From: Annona cherimola
Lineage: Eukaryota > Streptophyta > Magnoliopsida > Magnoliales > Annonaceae
Length of the DNA stretch: 64,000 nucleotides
Assembly (NCBI GenBank): GCA_030490835.1
Contig: CM059977.1
Span: 26,207,335 to 26,271,334, forward strand
Direction: 5' to 3'
Shown here piece by piece: positions 45,976 through 58,885 of the stretch. Below the pieces are notes generated by a model, which worked only from the letters and a program-made list of their open reading frames with translations, made no database searches and was not told the origin of the DNA. A program made the translations under genes and the position numbers. Each line of letters starts with the position of its first letter. Within the stretch, counting starts at the first letter, position 1.

Positions 45976-48900
45976 ATGGGGAACACTCCAGAAGGTGAAT
46001 ACCCCAAGAAAGCCTTTGGATGGGCTGCTAGAGATCCATCTGGAATCCTCTCCCCCTTCTCCTTCTCAAGAAGGTTAGCTTTTGGCTTAGCTCTTTTTCT
46101 CTCCTTTCCTCCCACCTCCATTTCTGATCTTCTTTTGTCAAGCGTTCTCCTGTTTCTTTGTTTTTCCATGTGAAAGGCATTTCCGTGACTATTTGTTGCT
46201 TCTTCTGTTTTTGTGCTTGTTCAGCCTCTTCAAAGGTTGAATCATGCCAATTTTTATACAATTTTAATTCTGTTATTTCGGGACCCCAGACGATTTCCAT
46301 CCCTGCCGTATCATATAATCAATCAATCATGTTCCGTTATTCTTTTAATTTTCGTTAAAAAATAAATGGCATTGCTAATTTCCTGTGAAATGGGAAAAAT
46401 TACCAAGCTTTGTAAAAATTTTGTTACCCTTGCATTTTTATTTTGGCTAATTTTATTTTGCTATTATTTGCAATAACTTATAAGAAATGTCATTGATTTG
46501 TGATTAAAAAATAAATATCATTTATTTGGATTTGGGAGGAAACCAACAGATGTAGCAGTCCCACAAAAAAAAAAAAAAAAGGCTGAAGAATTTTATCTTG
46601 AGAGGAATTTTGGTGGAGTTGGGCTTCCTTTAGCAGTAGGCTTCTCCAGAATTCCATTGATGATAGAAGTTTTTTTGAGTTGGGTTATTCAAATGTCCTT
46701 TCCAAGTTTAGAGCCATCCTTAATATAGGAGTCGTGACCAGTTTCCGCATTTATCTCCACTAGCCGTTTTGTGGGAACGTGTGGTGGGTATTTGAAATGC
46801 GGATTAAGTTATGTTTTTATGTAGGGCTCTTATAAAACGTAATAAATGGACTGTATATGTGATGAATATTGGGGTGGAATTCGGGTTTGGTTTAGGTAGT
46901 TGTCTATGCTACCCCTACTTTATTTGTAAATGACTTACTATACCCTGTCGATTTGTCGATTTGTCGATTCGGTTCCTATGTATCTTACCCTACCCATTAC
47001 CCACGGGTCGGTTTTGGTTTTGGTTTCTTTAATACTCAAACATAATATTTTTTTAAAATTATTTTTATATCGTTTTAAATAATATAAAACAATACTTATT
47101 TATATTTTAAAATCATAGGTACATATGTTACTCTTTATATTATTCTGTGAAGAATATAAATTATAGACTATCACAATTCAACCATTAAAACTAGTAATAT
47201 ATTACAATAACAATCGATAAGCTTATTTATAAAAGGCTTTTGGAAGTGACACATATATAAAGAACTGAACTAGTTTCCTACTTCATAATCCACAACTCCA
47301 CGAGGTGTAAGATTTATTTGAATTCGAATGTGTTAAAGTGAGTGTGCATACACGACATCACAAACAAAACACAACACATACTATATAATATATATTATAT
47401 ACATACGTATAATTATATACCTAACTAATTATCCATATGAGTACTTCATGCGGGTCGGTTTTGGGTACCTAATATATCTATTTTACCTATATCCTATTTG
47501 AGAGGACAGATAATAATGTATATCCTATCATGATAATATTTTGTATCTTACTCTACCTAAATTAGGATTAGATCAATGGGTACCTGCTTAAGTTGCACTT
47601 CTAGATGAACGAAGTAATTTGGTTCAATGGTGGTATATTAAGAAAGGCGGTTGTGTTATGAAGGGGACTTTTCTCGTAGAAAGGGAGTTGATGGGTTTGT
47701 TTGGACTGCAGGGCAAATGGTGAGGATGATATAACGATCAAGATTCTCTACTGTGGAATCTGCCACTCAGACCTTCACTCTATCAAGAATGATTGGGGAA
47801 ACGCCATTTACCCTCTCATCCCCGGGTAAGAATGATTTCATTTTCTGTCGTTTGTGTTGAAGAATATGAGAAAAGGGCTTGGGATACAAGCATCCAAATG
47901 GACCCCAACGTTTTCTGCTTGCCTGCCCTGTGCATCTATTCAATTTAACAAGTTACTCAGTTGATCTATACATTGTGATCATATACAGCAGGCCATGTTA
48001 GTTAACTAGCAGCCGACTGTTATATGCCTTTTTATTTTTTTCACTTTTATATGGGCTCATGTGCGTTTAATCTATATATCAAATTTTATTTTATCGTATT
48101 TGGCTTTTGCATATATATTTTTTAATTTCAAAAACCAAGAATTCTCTCCTTTTCACATGCTCCCCCTCACACGACAAATGGTAAATATTTTTGACTTTTT
48201 AAATTTAAAAAATATATACAGAAGTTCATGCTTGATAAAATTTTGATATATGGATTAAAATACACATGGACTGTCATAAAGGCGAAAAAATAAAAAAATA
48301 AAAAGGAACTAAAATTGCTTACGGTTAGTTTTATATGATAAAATAAGATGTGTTAAATATGATAAATGATTTAGGAGACATGATTCTATATGTCTGGAGT
48401 GGTGCATGCTGCCCGAAAACAAATATTTTTTTTAATAAAACTATTATTTCAGGTATTTAATTCATATAAAAGTTTTCCCATTTTTTAAAATTTGTTTATA
48501 TTTTTTAATGAATTTCAAATATAAATGACCAAAACACCCTTATATTTGAAATTCATCAAAAAATATAAACAAGTTTAACAAATGGAAAAACTTATTATAT
48601 GAATTAAAAATACCTAGAATAACATTTTTATAAAAAAGAAAAAAATTTTAAAAATATGTTGGAAATCATAACATATGATTTGAGGTTTTAAAAAATATTT
48701 TAAAATTAAGAAATAAAGGGTACCCATGGAGCCTTCAGTGCATATACCGTACGCATGAAATGAATCGTTTATAGGATAAGGATCATGTACACCTGGTTGT
48801 AGTGTATTTTATTTTTTCATAGATTTTTTATTTTTGTGCAGCGTCACGTGTATTTACTCCATATGCTAAATTTTACTAATTTTGTTAATAAAATTTTAAA

Positions 48901-51900
48901 AAAATTTGAAATCATTTTTTCACATGTATTTAGGTTATGTATGAAATATTATCATTTTGGGCTTATCGTGTGTGTGTGTATATATATACATTTTTTTATT
49001 TTAACAAAACTTCAAAAATAAAAATTCATCTTTTTCATGTGTGGGAAAGTGTGAGGTGACACCCCTCACACATGAAAAATGATATATTTTTTAAATCTTC
49101 TAAAATATATGTAATAATTCAAAACTATTCGATATATAAATTAAATACATGTGGACCCAAATAAAAAATATATAAAATACACAAGTTCGTTGCCTAAGTA
49201 ACAACTATGTTATTCCATACATATAGCGTTATGGATAATGATTCTCTACAATGGATTGTGAATTTTATAATTTTTTTCCATTTTTATGGAGGCCCACGTT
49301 CATTTGATTTATATACTAAAATTTACCATTTTTTTTTGGATTCTTATGTACATATATTTTGTATAAAATTTGTAATTTTTTTTTATGTGGTAAAAAATTA
49401 GTAAAATTTAGTATTTGATCAAAGTACATGTGGACCTACAAAAAAAAGGAACATATAAAATGCACAAGGTTGTTCGTTAGTTAAGGAACGAGCAATTGTA
49501 TATGATCTTTATCCATCAATTTTTGAAAATTTAAAAAATATGTAAAAAATTTTAGAAATGGTAAATTTTAGTATATGAACTAAATATACTTGAGCCACAT
49601 AAAAATGAGAAGAATATCCAAAAATATTAAAAATAAAAAATGATGTACTGTAGGTTAAACCTCATCTATGATACATCACATATCATCATTATCCATCGAT
49701 TTTTAATTTTTTATTTATTATAAATATGTTTTCTTAAATGTATTTTACTCATATTAATATTTATTACTTTACAATACTTTTATATATTTATTTTTACTTT
49801 TTGAAAATAAGATTTTTAAAGGATGAAAATGACTTAAATTCCCATGAAATTGATAATTTTAAAAATTAAAAATTAAGTGTATAAAAATATTGTAAAATGG
49901 TAAATCTTGGTATATGAGTTAAACACGCCTAGGGAAAAAATAAAAAAAGGCATCGCAAGTGGGTTATATGTGATGCCATCACACAAGATCATGGATCCAT
50001 ATTCGAATGCACTTTAATATTTTTGTATATATGTACAACCATGTTAGAGCTAGAATGGTAGAGCCCCAAAATAACTAACCATGTATTCCATCAATATATA
50101 TTGGCAATAAGCAAAGAATGTCAAGTTAAAACTTCTCCATTTAAAATTTTTCGTTTTGTATAATTATTTTATTTTTTAAATATTTCTTTACATTTTTCTA
50201 TATAATTACTCTACTTTTTTTTTATATCATTTTTACATAACTAATCTATTTATTTTAACTTTATACTCTTTACTCTTCATCATTATCCTTATCATATCAC
50301 TTTTATTTTTTTTTAATTTAAAAACTTTTATATCCACTTCTTCTCATCCAAAAGTTTTATTACTTTCCAAATGCATATATACCATCAATAGTGGGGCTTA
50401 ATTACAGAGGTTTTGGGCAACTGTCAGATTCTCATGCTAGGAATGGCTAAATCAGTGTCATTTGCAATTTCTTTAAGCAAGAAAAGACAGCCACAAATGC
50501 CTAAAATTATTGTAATAATCTTGTTCATGCAGGCATGAGATTGTTGGTGTGGTGACTGAAGTGGGGAGGAAGGTATCGAAGTTCAAGGTTGGAGATAGGG
50601 CAGGAGTTGGTTGCTTGGTTGGATCATGTGGCTCCTGCAGCGAGTGTAAGGATGACTTGGAGAACTATTGTCCAGCGAGGATCTACACTTACAACAGTGT
50701 GGACTATGAGAACACAATGACTTATGGTGGATATTCCAATTTTGTGGTGGTGAAGGATCATTTTGCTGTACACATCCCTGAAAGCTTGCCACTTGATGGG
50801 GCAGCACCGCTGCTGTGCGCTGGGATAACGGTCTACAGCCCAATGGTGTATTTTGGACTGAGCAAGCCAGGGTTGCATGTGGGTGTGGTTGGGCTAGGTG
50901 GACTCGGCCATGTGGCTGTGAGGTTTAGCAAGGCGTTTGGGATGAAAGTGACAGTGATCAGCACATCCCCAAAGAAGGAGAAGGAAGCGATTGAACGCCT
51001 CGGTGCTGATGCATTTGTGGTTAGCAGTGATGAGAAACAGATGCAGGTAAGGGGAAACTTTTTTGATGCTCCTCAGCCCTGAGTTGAACCATGGTAACTT
51101 TGAAATGGTGATGGATTCCTCAAGTGTCTGTGTTCAATTAATGTATGGACAGCCCTTTTTTTGTTTTTTTTTTTTTTGAGTGGATGTATGGACAGCTTTG
51201 GGCAGGAATTTAAGTTTCTAATCTGTTCTTGTGTGGTGTAGGCTGCCATGGGTACTATGGATGGGATCATCGATACAGTGTCTGCACTCCACCCACTAGT
51301 CCCATTGCTCAATTTGCTCAAGACTAATGGGAATCTTGTTATGGTGGGTTTACCATCTGAACCTCTGCCTCTACCAGCATTTCCTCTCATTGGCGGTGAG
51401 TGAACATTCTCCTTTTCTTTCTTTTTTTTCTTTTTTTCGAAAGCCTATTTATCGTGAACTAGCTGTTGTCATGGCATAGTTTTGCATCACTGGTTTAGGA
51501 AGGAAGGGAAAAAAAGTGGGGACAAAAAATGGAAGGGGAAAATTTTGTAAAACAAAGAATAATATAATGAAACAGGGGTAATGATTAAGATTAACGGAGT
51601 AAGGACAAAACCGGCGGGGTAGTTCCAGAGAAAAAGCATGAAAAAATTGAAAATATAGATAATAATATGAAGTAGGGTAGAAAATAATTAGCATGTCAAA
51701 TCACAGAAAGAAATCGTATAGGAAAGGCTGAACAAGGGCAATTTTTTTTTTCTTTTTTCTTTTTCCTCAATACCAAATGGATCTGAATGGTGTGTTAGGT
51801 AATGGGATATGATAGGAGAAAAGATTATAGGAAAAAAAGTTTAATAAGTGAAAAAAATGATATAATGTAATCAAGATAACGGTCCAGGGTAAAGAGAATA

Positions 51901-53664
51901 AAAATAAAATAGATAGATGTATGAAATTTTTTGAAAAATAGGGCTTTACTTTTATAAAACTCTATTCTATTTAACTCATTTTATTTTTAATATCTTGAAA
52001 GTATCACTCGTATTATGATAAAATATTTTTCAATTATCTAGTATTACTTTGCATGGGCCCCAGCTATAAAATGTGCAAATCAACATAAGAAAATTGTAAG
52101 ACTAAATATCAATTTTAAAGTTGCATCTTCAACAATTAAATCATTTAAAATATTATTACTCTATGGATAAATGATTTTATAAAATATTATTACATGTTAA
52201 TATATATGTAAGTATATTTAAGCTTTTTTTTTATATAATTTACACATAAATATATATATTTTTAACAAACGTAATTTATGCACATATCTAATTTGGATGA
52301 AATTTAGGCCCCTAGCTAAACAAATGATAATAAGTATAACGAATAAAGTAGATTTTTCATTAAACATCAAGACATTAAAAATGAAAATAGGTTATATGAA
52401 ATTGCTTTTATGTAACCTGATTGTATAGAAATAAAGTCTTGAGAAATCTAATTAGATTGTAGAGTAATAATAAAAGAATAAAGTGTTTAAGTAGTCAAGA
52501 TATTATGTAACATTGAAAGAGACGGAAAAAGTGAAGGATTGTTTTTTTTTTTCTAACTTTTTAAAATAAATTTCGAAGTTTATTGTCTTTAGGTCATTGT
52601 GGAGCCCATGTTTGCTAATTGAAGTGCGGCAGGGAATGTTTATAAACATGTATGGATAATTGAAAATGTTGAGGGAGATGAAAGTAGAAATTAATCATTT
52701 TAGCTATGATGTAAATAAAGATAAGATGTAGTTTTGGTAATGATAATTGAAGAATTGATGTTGTAGAAAAGATAATTAAATTTCGTTTTGTCATTTCCAT
52801 TTCATCTATTGCTAAACTAGGGAAATTGTTGGCCAGCAATAATAGTCATAGACTGGCGAACATGGCTGTAAATAGGGTTGGTTTCAACTCAAATTCAATT
52901 AACTTAATCTGATTTATAATAAGGTTGGGTTAGACATTTGGAAAAATAAATTATATAACCCGAATTGAAGTGACCCGATTTCAAAAGTGAGTCAGTTTGG
53001 ATTAAATGATTATCAACCCAACCCGACGTGATTTCATATATTAGTGTAAAATATAATTGATTATTAAAAAATAGTCATACACTGGCACATAATATATAGC
53101 AATTAACTAGATATTATTGCTTTAAAATGAGATTATTTAGCAATTATATTATTCTATTAGTCATAAATTAAAAAATATTCATATAAAAGGATTAATTTTT
53201 ATTCTTTTATATAAATTTATATTTTAAAATTAGTTTATCTAACCCGAACCGAACTGATTTTTATAGTGTCAAAATATAGGTTGTTAAGGTGCGAAAAATA
53301 TGGTTGAAAGTAGGATTGAGTTTAAATTTTAGAACCTAGGTTAGAGTTGTGTTTACCCAAGCCGACTCAACCAGACTCAATTTACACTTCTGCTGGTGAA
53401 TGGCCGCAGGGCTTGACAGCGAGCCATTTTGATTGATTTGGATGTTGCAATAATGCAGGGAGGAAGGCAGTGACAGGCAGTAGTATAGGAGGGCTGAAGG
53501 AGACCCAAGAGATGATAGACTTTGCAGCGAAGCACAAAATAACTGCAGACATTGAGGTGATCTCAATGGACTACGTTAACACGGCCATGGAGCGGCTTGC
53601 GAAGAACGACGTTCGTTATCGATTCGTCATCGACGTGGGCAACACCTTGAAAGAAGCTCCATGA
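45976..53664 (+). CDS. Gene E: CAD-family alcohol dehydrogenase, 5 exons, 361 aa
   Basis: Exons 45976..46073, 47712..47825, 50533..51046, 51242..51395 and 53459..53664 join into 1086 nt with GT-AG junctions and an open frame. Zinc ligands (C50, H72-E73, C103, C106, C109, C117, C166) and GLGGLG (191-196) are present. Exon 2 reads [16 protein letters not shown] and exon 3 [17 protein letters not shown], making E the most divergent copy with A. Exon 4 differs too ([14 protein letters not shown] against [14 protein letters not shown]). Introns 1, 2 and 4 are 1638, 2707 and 2063 bp and contain hAT-like, foldback and MITE remnants. The 3' part of exon 5 and about 1.6 kb of downstream DNA are almost identical, in inverted orientation, to gene D. 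No canonical TATA box is seen where B-D have one; the aligned sequence reads GCCTACAAACAGAGC. The predicted role is NADP(H)-dependent aldehyde/alcohol interconversion with unknown substrate. Confidence 0.92.
46870..47610. repeat. hAT-like repeat in intron 1 of gene E
   Basis: It begins TGGGGTGGAATTCGGGTTTG and ends CTTAAGTTGCACTTCTAG, with TACCCTACCCATTACCCACG inside. It resembles the families at 7540 and 36390 and accounts for much of the long intron. Confidence 0.5.
47830..50530. repeat. Intron 2 of gene E, filled with foldback and MITE sequence
   Basis: Foldback elements lie at about 48040-48290, 48420-48640 (arms AAATATAAATGACC / TATATTTGAAATTCATC), 48790-49170, 49240-49470 and 49640-49990. 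A worn 4117-type MITE in reverse orientation covers about 50110-50375. There is no open frame of note. Confidence 0.5.
51400..53458. repeat. Intron 4 of gene E, expanded by repeats
   Basis: The homologous intron is 84-96 bp in A-D and 2063 bp here. It contains a worn MITE at about 51785-51960 (start GGTGTGTTAGGTAATGG), AT-rich unassigned sequence, and family X copy 3 at about 52868-53390. Confidence 0.55.
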
Positions 53665-55266
53665 ATGATCCTTGTGCTGGCTTTGCTTGTTAGTCACCAC
53701 CAAGCACAACTATGCATGCAGCCCACTCTTGGGTGGTTACGGTTATAATATTAGTGATCTCTGAGACTCTGTGGGTCCATGTGGAATGACTGATTGAGGT
53801 TTTGCTTGGGCTAAATCCAAAGTCGTCTAGTAGCGATTCATACGGGTTCATGCGCAACACATGAGATTTGTCTGTTTGCCTGAAAAGTGAAAACACAAGC
53901 ATCCGTTTGATTGCACTGGTCGTATTCATTGGCAGATGTCCAGAGAAAGAGGACACTTACCCTTATATGAATGGCAAGAAAAACTACAAACTCTTGGCAG
54001 TCTTTGTCGTTTTGCGTCAGCCTGTCTATTTCTAGATGTTACGGGCTGAAAAAGAAAGGAGGATCGGCCACCTTCTCTGGACATGTGGCAAGCGTATTTG
54101 TTCTGTTGATTGGGGTCTTCGAATTCCTTCAACTCCTCCTTCCACAAATTCTTTCTCGTTTGTCTGCGGAGCAGCGAGGTGTATGCATTTAAATATATTC
54201 ATACTTTATATATGAGGAACGATCCTGTTAGTATTTAAATTGAATTATTTTGTTATATTGATTTTATATATTTTCAGGTAGGGCCTATCATATTTAAATA
54301 AATATTTTTAAATACGGTAAATAGGATAGATTGTGATGATCAAATGGGGCTGTGCACTTGAAATTTTTTTATATATGGGTCGTATTTTTATTTTTTATTT
54401 TTTTAGAAAATATGACATATGAGTGAGCATAGGGTAGCAAGTTTTTTTCTTTTTAAAAAATTATTTACATGAATATGTGGGGTCTAAGTGTATTTACATG
54501 AATATGTGGGGTCTAAGTGTACTTTCTTAATTATATACTGTTTAAGCTTGAATGCCACACAAGTATTGTAGCATTACTTTTTAGTTTTTTCTTTACAGAC
54601 TTATTAAATTTGGTGTATTGAATCTATAAATCAAGTGTTACTATTTTTAGATATTTTAAAGTACTTTTTTAAGATTTTTACACAGTGGTATTGTTGTAAT
54701 TTTTCATTATCTAAAAAATATGACAATACCATTGGGTTTAAAATTTTTTAAAAACTACTTTAAAATATCCAAAAAGAATAAAACTTGATTTATAGATTTA
54801 ATATACCTAACTTAAAATATATTTTTTAGACTGGCCTAAGTTGATCATCTTCCATATATTTATGCATACATACTTAAGAGTATTGATCTAGTACACCCAG
54901 GTGCAAAATCTGTTTTTTTATTTTTATTGAAATTTTTTTATATAATTGTTAATTTAAATATATTTAACATATGTATAAAGTTTTACCATTTTTAGAGATT
55001 TATAAATATTTTTTTGAATTTTTTAAAATCAGTAATACTTTTGTAATTTGTGAATTATAAAAATGTCACTGATTTTTAAAAAATTTAAAAAATATTTAAA
55101 AAATATCTAAAAATGGTAACACTTGATACACATTTTAAATACAATTAGATTAGTAGTTGTGTAAAAAAAATTTCAAAAAATAAAAAAAGTTAAATACACA
55201 TGGGTGTGCCAAAGCAAAGTGCACCCGGATGCATTTAAAAACGTTTCTACACTAACAACTACATGT
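53515..55266. repeat. Right arm of the inverted duplication (downstream of gene E)
   Basis: Reverse complement of 26314-28400, including the foldback elements at 26345-26697 and about 26730-27010. It lacks the 291-bp MITE and so preserves the empty insertion site near 54254-54258. Confidence 0.85.
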
Positions 55267-56183
55267 ATTTTATATATTTTTAAATTTTTAGGTTTTTCAT
55301 TTTATACATGTATTTTATGGCGGGCTGGACCAAGTAAATGATCATGATCCCGACATGTATTTAGTTTGTATATTGATCTTATCCTTTTTTGTGGATTTTG
55401 CATATACTTATGTAAATTTAAAAATAAAATTTTTACCGTTTTCCCCATATGACTATACTCCAGTCGAGGAGGTTTGCAGTTTGCACATGTCCAACCGGCC
55501 GTCCATGCGCGGGTGAAATCAGTCCCTCGTTTATTTGCGTCGGTATCGGCGTGAAACCGCACGTACCCTACTTGCCGTTACCGGGGGAGCAATCCATACC
55601 TCCGCAGTTCCATCGAAATGGCAGATATACAGGTCTTAAGGTGAGAAACATGGGACTTGATTACATGCGCCGCGCTGTTTGCTCCCGAGTGCATACACCT
55701 AATTTTTTTATTTTTTTTTTCAATTTTTTTTTACAGTATTGTTAATCTATATCTATTTAATTTGTGTATAAATTTTTATCATTTTTGGAGTATTTTAAAA
55801 TGACCTAAAATGCCACTGATTTTCAAAAATTAAAAATAAATATCTAAAATACTCTAAAAATGGTAAAAATTTATACACATGTTAAATACACTTATATTAA
55901 TAGTTTTATAAAAAAAATTTTGAAAAAAAATAAAAAAAGAGTGTATGTGCCCGGGAGCATGCAGTGCTGCATGCTCCTATAATATAGATTCCAAAAATTG
56001 AAAGTGTTATAAAAGTACTCTTAGAATTAAGATAATAATTTTTCAATTTCTACTACCTATCTAATAACAAAAATGACAAGATGTATTCTAGATTTATCTA
56101 ATACAGTTTTTTCTATTAGTGTCTTGATCGTGATGTTGCTCAGTTGGTGCAAGTGGTCAGCCACGCACACAACAGTTACTGTC
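55267..56183. other. Spacer downstream of the inverted duplication
   Basis: A GC-richer patch at about 55440-55680 has short frames on both strands and no recognised product. A foldback element with GCTCCCGAGTGCATACAC / GTGTATGTGCCCGGGAGC ends covers 55678-55962. Confidence 0.45.
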
Positions 56184-57018
56184 TGTGAAACCCCAATCTT
56201 AGACACATATATGAAACCCTAGGGTTGTAAACCCTAGGTAATATGTTAATAAAATATATATTCATGAGTATGAAAAATATGTGAGAATAAAGGTTAAAAT
56301 AATTATTTATGAAATTCGGATGAATAGTACACGTGAATAGTAAAACGTGAATAGTAAACGTGGGATTAAAGAATATGTTAAGTTAATCACTTTGGATTAA
56401 CTTAATCACAAAAAGACAAAAAAGGAAGCTTCCCACAAAAGGACAAAATAGCAACTTTTTGAATTATTTAGTATTTTCGGATTTTTATGGATTTTTGTGA
56501 AGAAAATGAAGAAAAATTCATATCTTGCAATCCGGATGTCGGATTGAGATGAAATTTTTTATGGATGGCCAAAATATGATGATGAACATGATGAGTGGTC
56601 CAAGATTGATCAAAAATCATGAATTAAGGGTCAAGATTAAACGTCATTTGAATATCAAAAAGTAGCTTTACTTTTTCATTAATTAGTATTTGACTTTGGA
56701 TTAATTTTAATTAATTAAATGGATAAATAATTAATGAAAGCTGCTATGGCTGCTGGAGCTTGGACTTTTGGGACCAAATCCAATGGCCCGAAATCAATCT
56801 TATCAAAAATCAATGGCTAGGAATAATTTAGCCTAAATTAATTAATTTTAAAAAATAAAAAAATAGGCAAAAATAGGGCTGCCATAGGGGGGCTGGAGCA
56901 GGCCTAGGGTGGGCTGCACAAGGCTCCATGCACCTTTTGGAAATTAGAAAAAAATACATTTATAATTTAATACCTTGAGCAAGGGGGGTAAATTCCAATT
57001 TGATGAAAAATCAAAAAG

Positions 57019-57026
57019 TATAAATA
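57019..57026 (+). promoter_or_regulatory. TATA box of the solo LTR
   Basis: TATAAATA followed by GGGGGCATGGGGTGA, about 835 bp into the LTR, marks the likely U3/R boundary region. A solo LTR keeps this promoter, so read-through toward + is possible. Confidence 0.45.
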
Positions 57027-58359
57027 GGGGGCATGGGGTGAACGACCAAGCACTCAAACCCAGCTCCATTTGAGCATTTTTTCACCCCCACCACGTTTTA
57101 GCCTTGAGGAGAAAGAAGAGGAGGAAGTTAGAGAGAGAAAGTGTGAGAAAAAGTGGGATATCTTCACTTCGGGTAAGTGATTTCTTCCCAAATTTCTTTT
57201 GGATGTTAAGTAGGGTAAAACCATGCTTAGATAATGCCTAAGCATGAGAAAATAAGTAAATTTATAATGCTTAATCGGAATCATGCCGAAACATCGAAAA
57301 TTTGGAGCAAAGATAGAGCATTCGGGAAGATAGTATATGATATGTGAAAATAATGCTCCAAAATTGATAAATGATGATTTGGGATATATTAATATGATAA
57401 ATATAATGTTGGAATGATGATATATTAATTTCATGATTTTTGGAATTAAGGATTATGCTTAAGTGAATTTATGTTGATTTTTAGTATATGGAGAAAATGA
57501 TTTATTTAGCCAAGTTAATGATGATAAATTCATAATTCATGAATTTTCCATGATATACTAAGCATAAGCTATGTCATGGTATTTTTTATTTTTGGTAAAA
57601 ATGTCAATTTTTGGAACCCATGAACAGTAACCCACGTTGCTGTGAACAGTAACCTCGTGGTGAACAGTAACGTGAACAGTGATGATGACCAGTAATATGC
57701 TACAGTGACATGAACAGTAATTATGAACAGTGAACAGCGTATTTTGGGAAAAAAATTGAGATTTATTTTTGTATATTTATGAGGATATATGGATGGAATT
57801 TTTAAAGGATTTATAGATAAAAATTCATATAAATGAGTAATGACCAAGTATTTATAAAAGGAAAATCTCTATGAAAATGAGGTAATATGTTATCGTAAAG
57901 CATGCATGGGAAGCAAGCTAAAACATGGAATAGATGGATAAAATATCCAATTTCCTTGTATAGGAAAAAAGGAAAGGAAAAGGTGGAGGACACGGACTGA
58001 GGAGGTATGCAAGCAAACCCTTTTGAAAATGTGGTTTTATTCTCAAGTATTTATGAAATGTGTTTAAGGGTAGCCATTCCTATAATGTTTTGAAATGATG
58101 AATGTTTATGAGTTTTTATGAAAAGTCATGCCAGCATATTGATATCATGTGATGTTCATGGACATGTGCACATGTATGATGTATAAGGAAGAGGCTTTAG
58201 TGGAGGTAGAAAGCGGATCAGAGGGTCCCCCTTCACTATTGCCGAGTCGTATGGGCTGTGTGCCGACGGCGTCCTCCCCAGAGGTGGAGGCAAAGGAATG
58301 TTATGTGTGAATGAAATGCATCGCATTTTCGTACATGGATTAAAAAGAAAAGCATGGAT

Positions 58360-58885
58360 TTGAAATGATGTTTTTAAATGAATTGTGCAAATAATTCTCT
58401 ACATGAGAATGACAAGTCACCTGGTGTAAGAGGTATATAATGCCGGGAAAATCAAAAGTCATGCATGTAGGAACCATGTAGGTGTCAAGAGGAAGAGAGG
58501 TTCTCCTTGATGAGGCCAAGTCGGAGACAGCCGGCGTATTGGACCATGCTATGTGAGATGTTCCCTGGGCTAGCGTACCCACACACGAAGGTTTATATCA
58601 GGAATGGAAAGAAAGTATTTGCATACATGGATTTGAAAAGATATTTTTAAGGGATAGTGCAAATAATTCTCTACATGAGAATGACAAGTTACCTGGTGTA
58701 AGAGGTATTTAACGCTGGGGAAATCAAAAGTCATGCATGTAGGAACCATGTAGGCGTCAAGAGGAAGAAAGGTTCCTCTTTATGAGGCCAAGTCGGAGAC
58801 AGCCGGCGTATTGGACCATGTTATGTGAGATATTCCCTGAGCTAGCGTACCCGCACACGAAGGTTTATGTCAGGAGTGGAAAGGA
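58360..58885 (+). repeat. Tandem duplication of about 265 bp inside the solo LTR
   Basis: The two units share ATAATTCTCTACATGAGAAT, AGTCATGCATGTAGGAACCA, GGCCAAGTCGGAGACAGCCG and CGTATTGGACCATG, with scattered differences. Such duplications explain part of the unusual LTR length. Confidence 0.8.

Noticed and set aside
3293..53664. A multi-enzyme biosynthetic gene cluster
   Set aside because: Only one enzyme family is present; no synthase, P450, transferase or transporter gene could be recognised.
57618..57740. Cluster of TGAACAGTA motifs considered as a satellite or operator array
   Set aside because: It lies inside the solo LTR and fits the internal repeats of that element.
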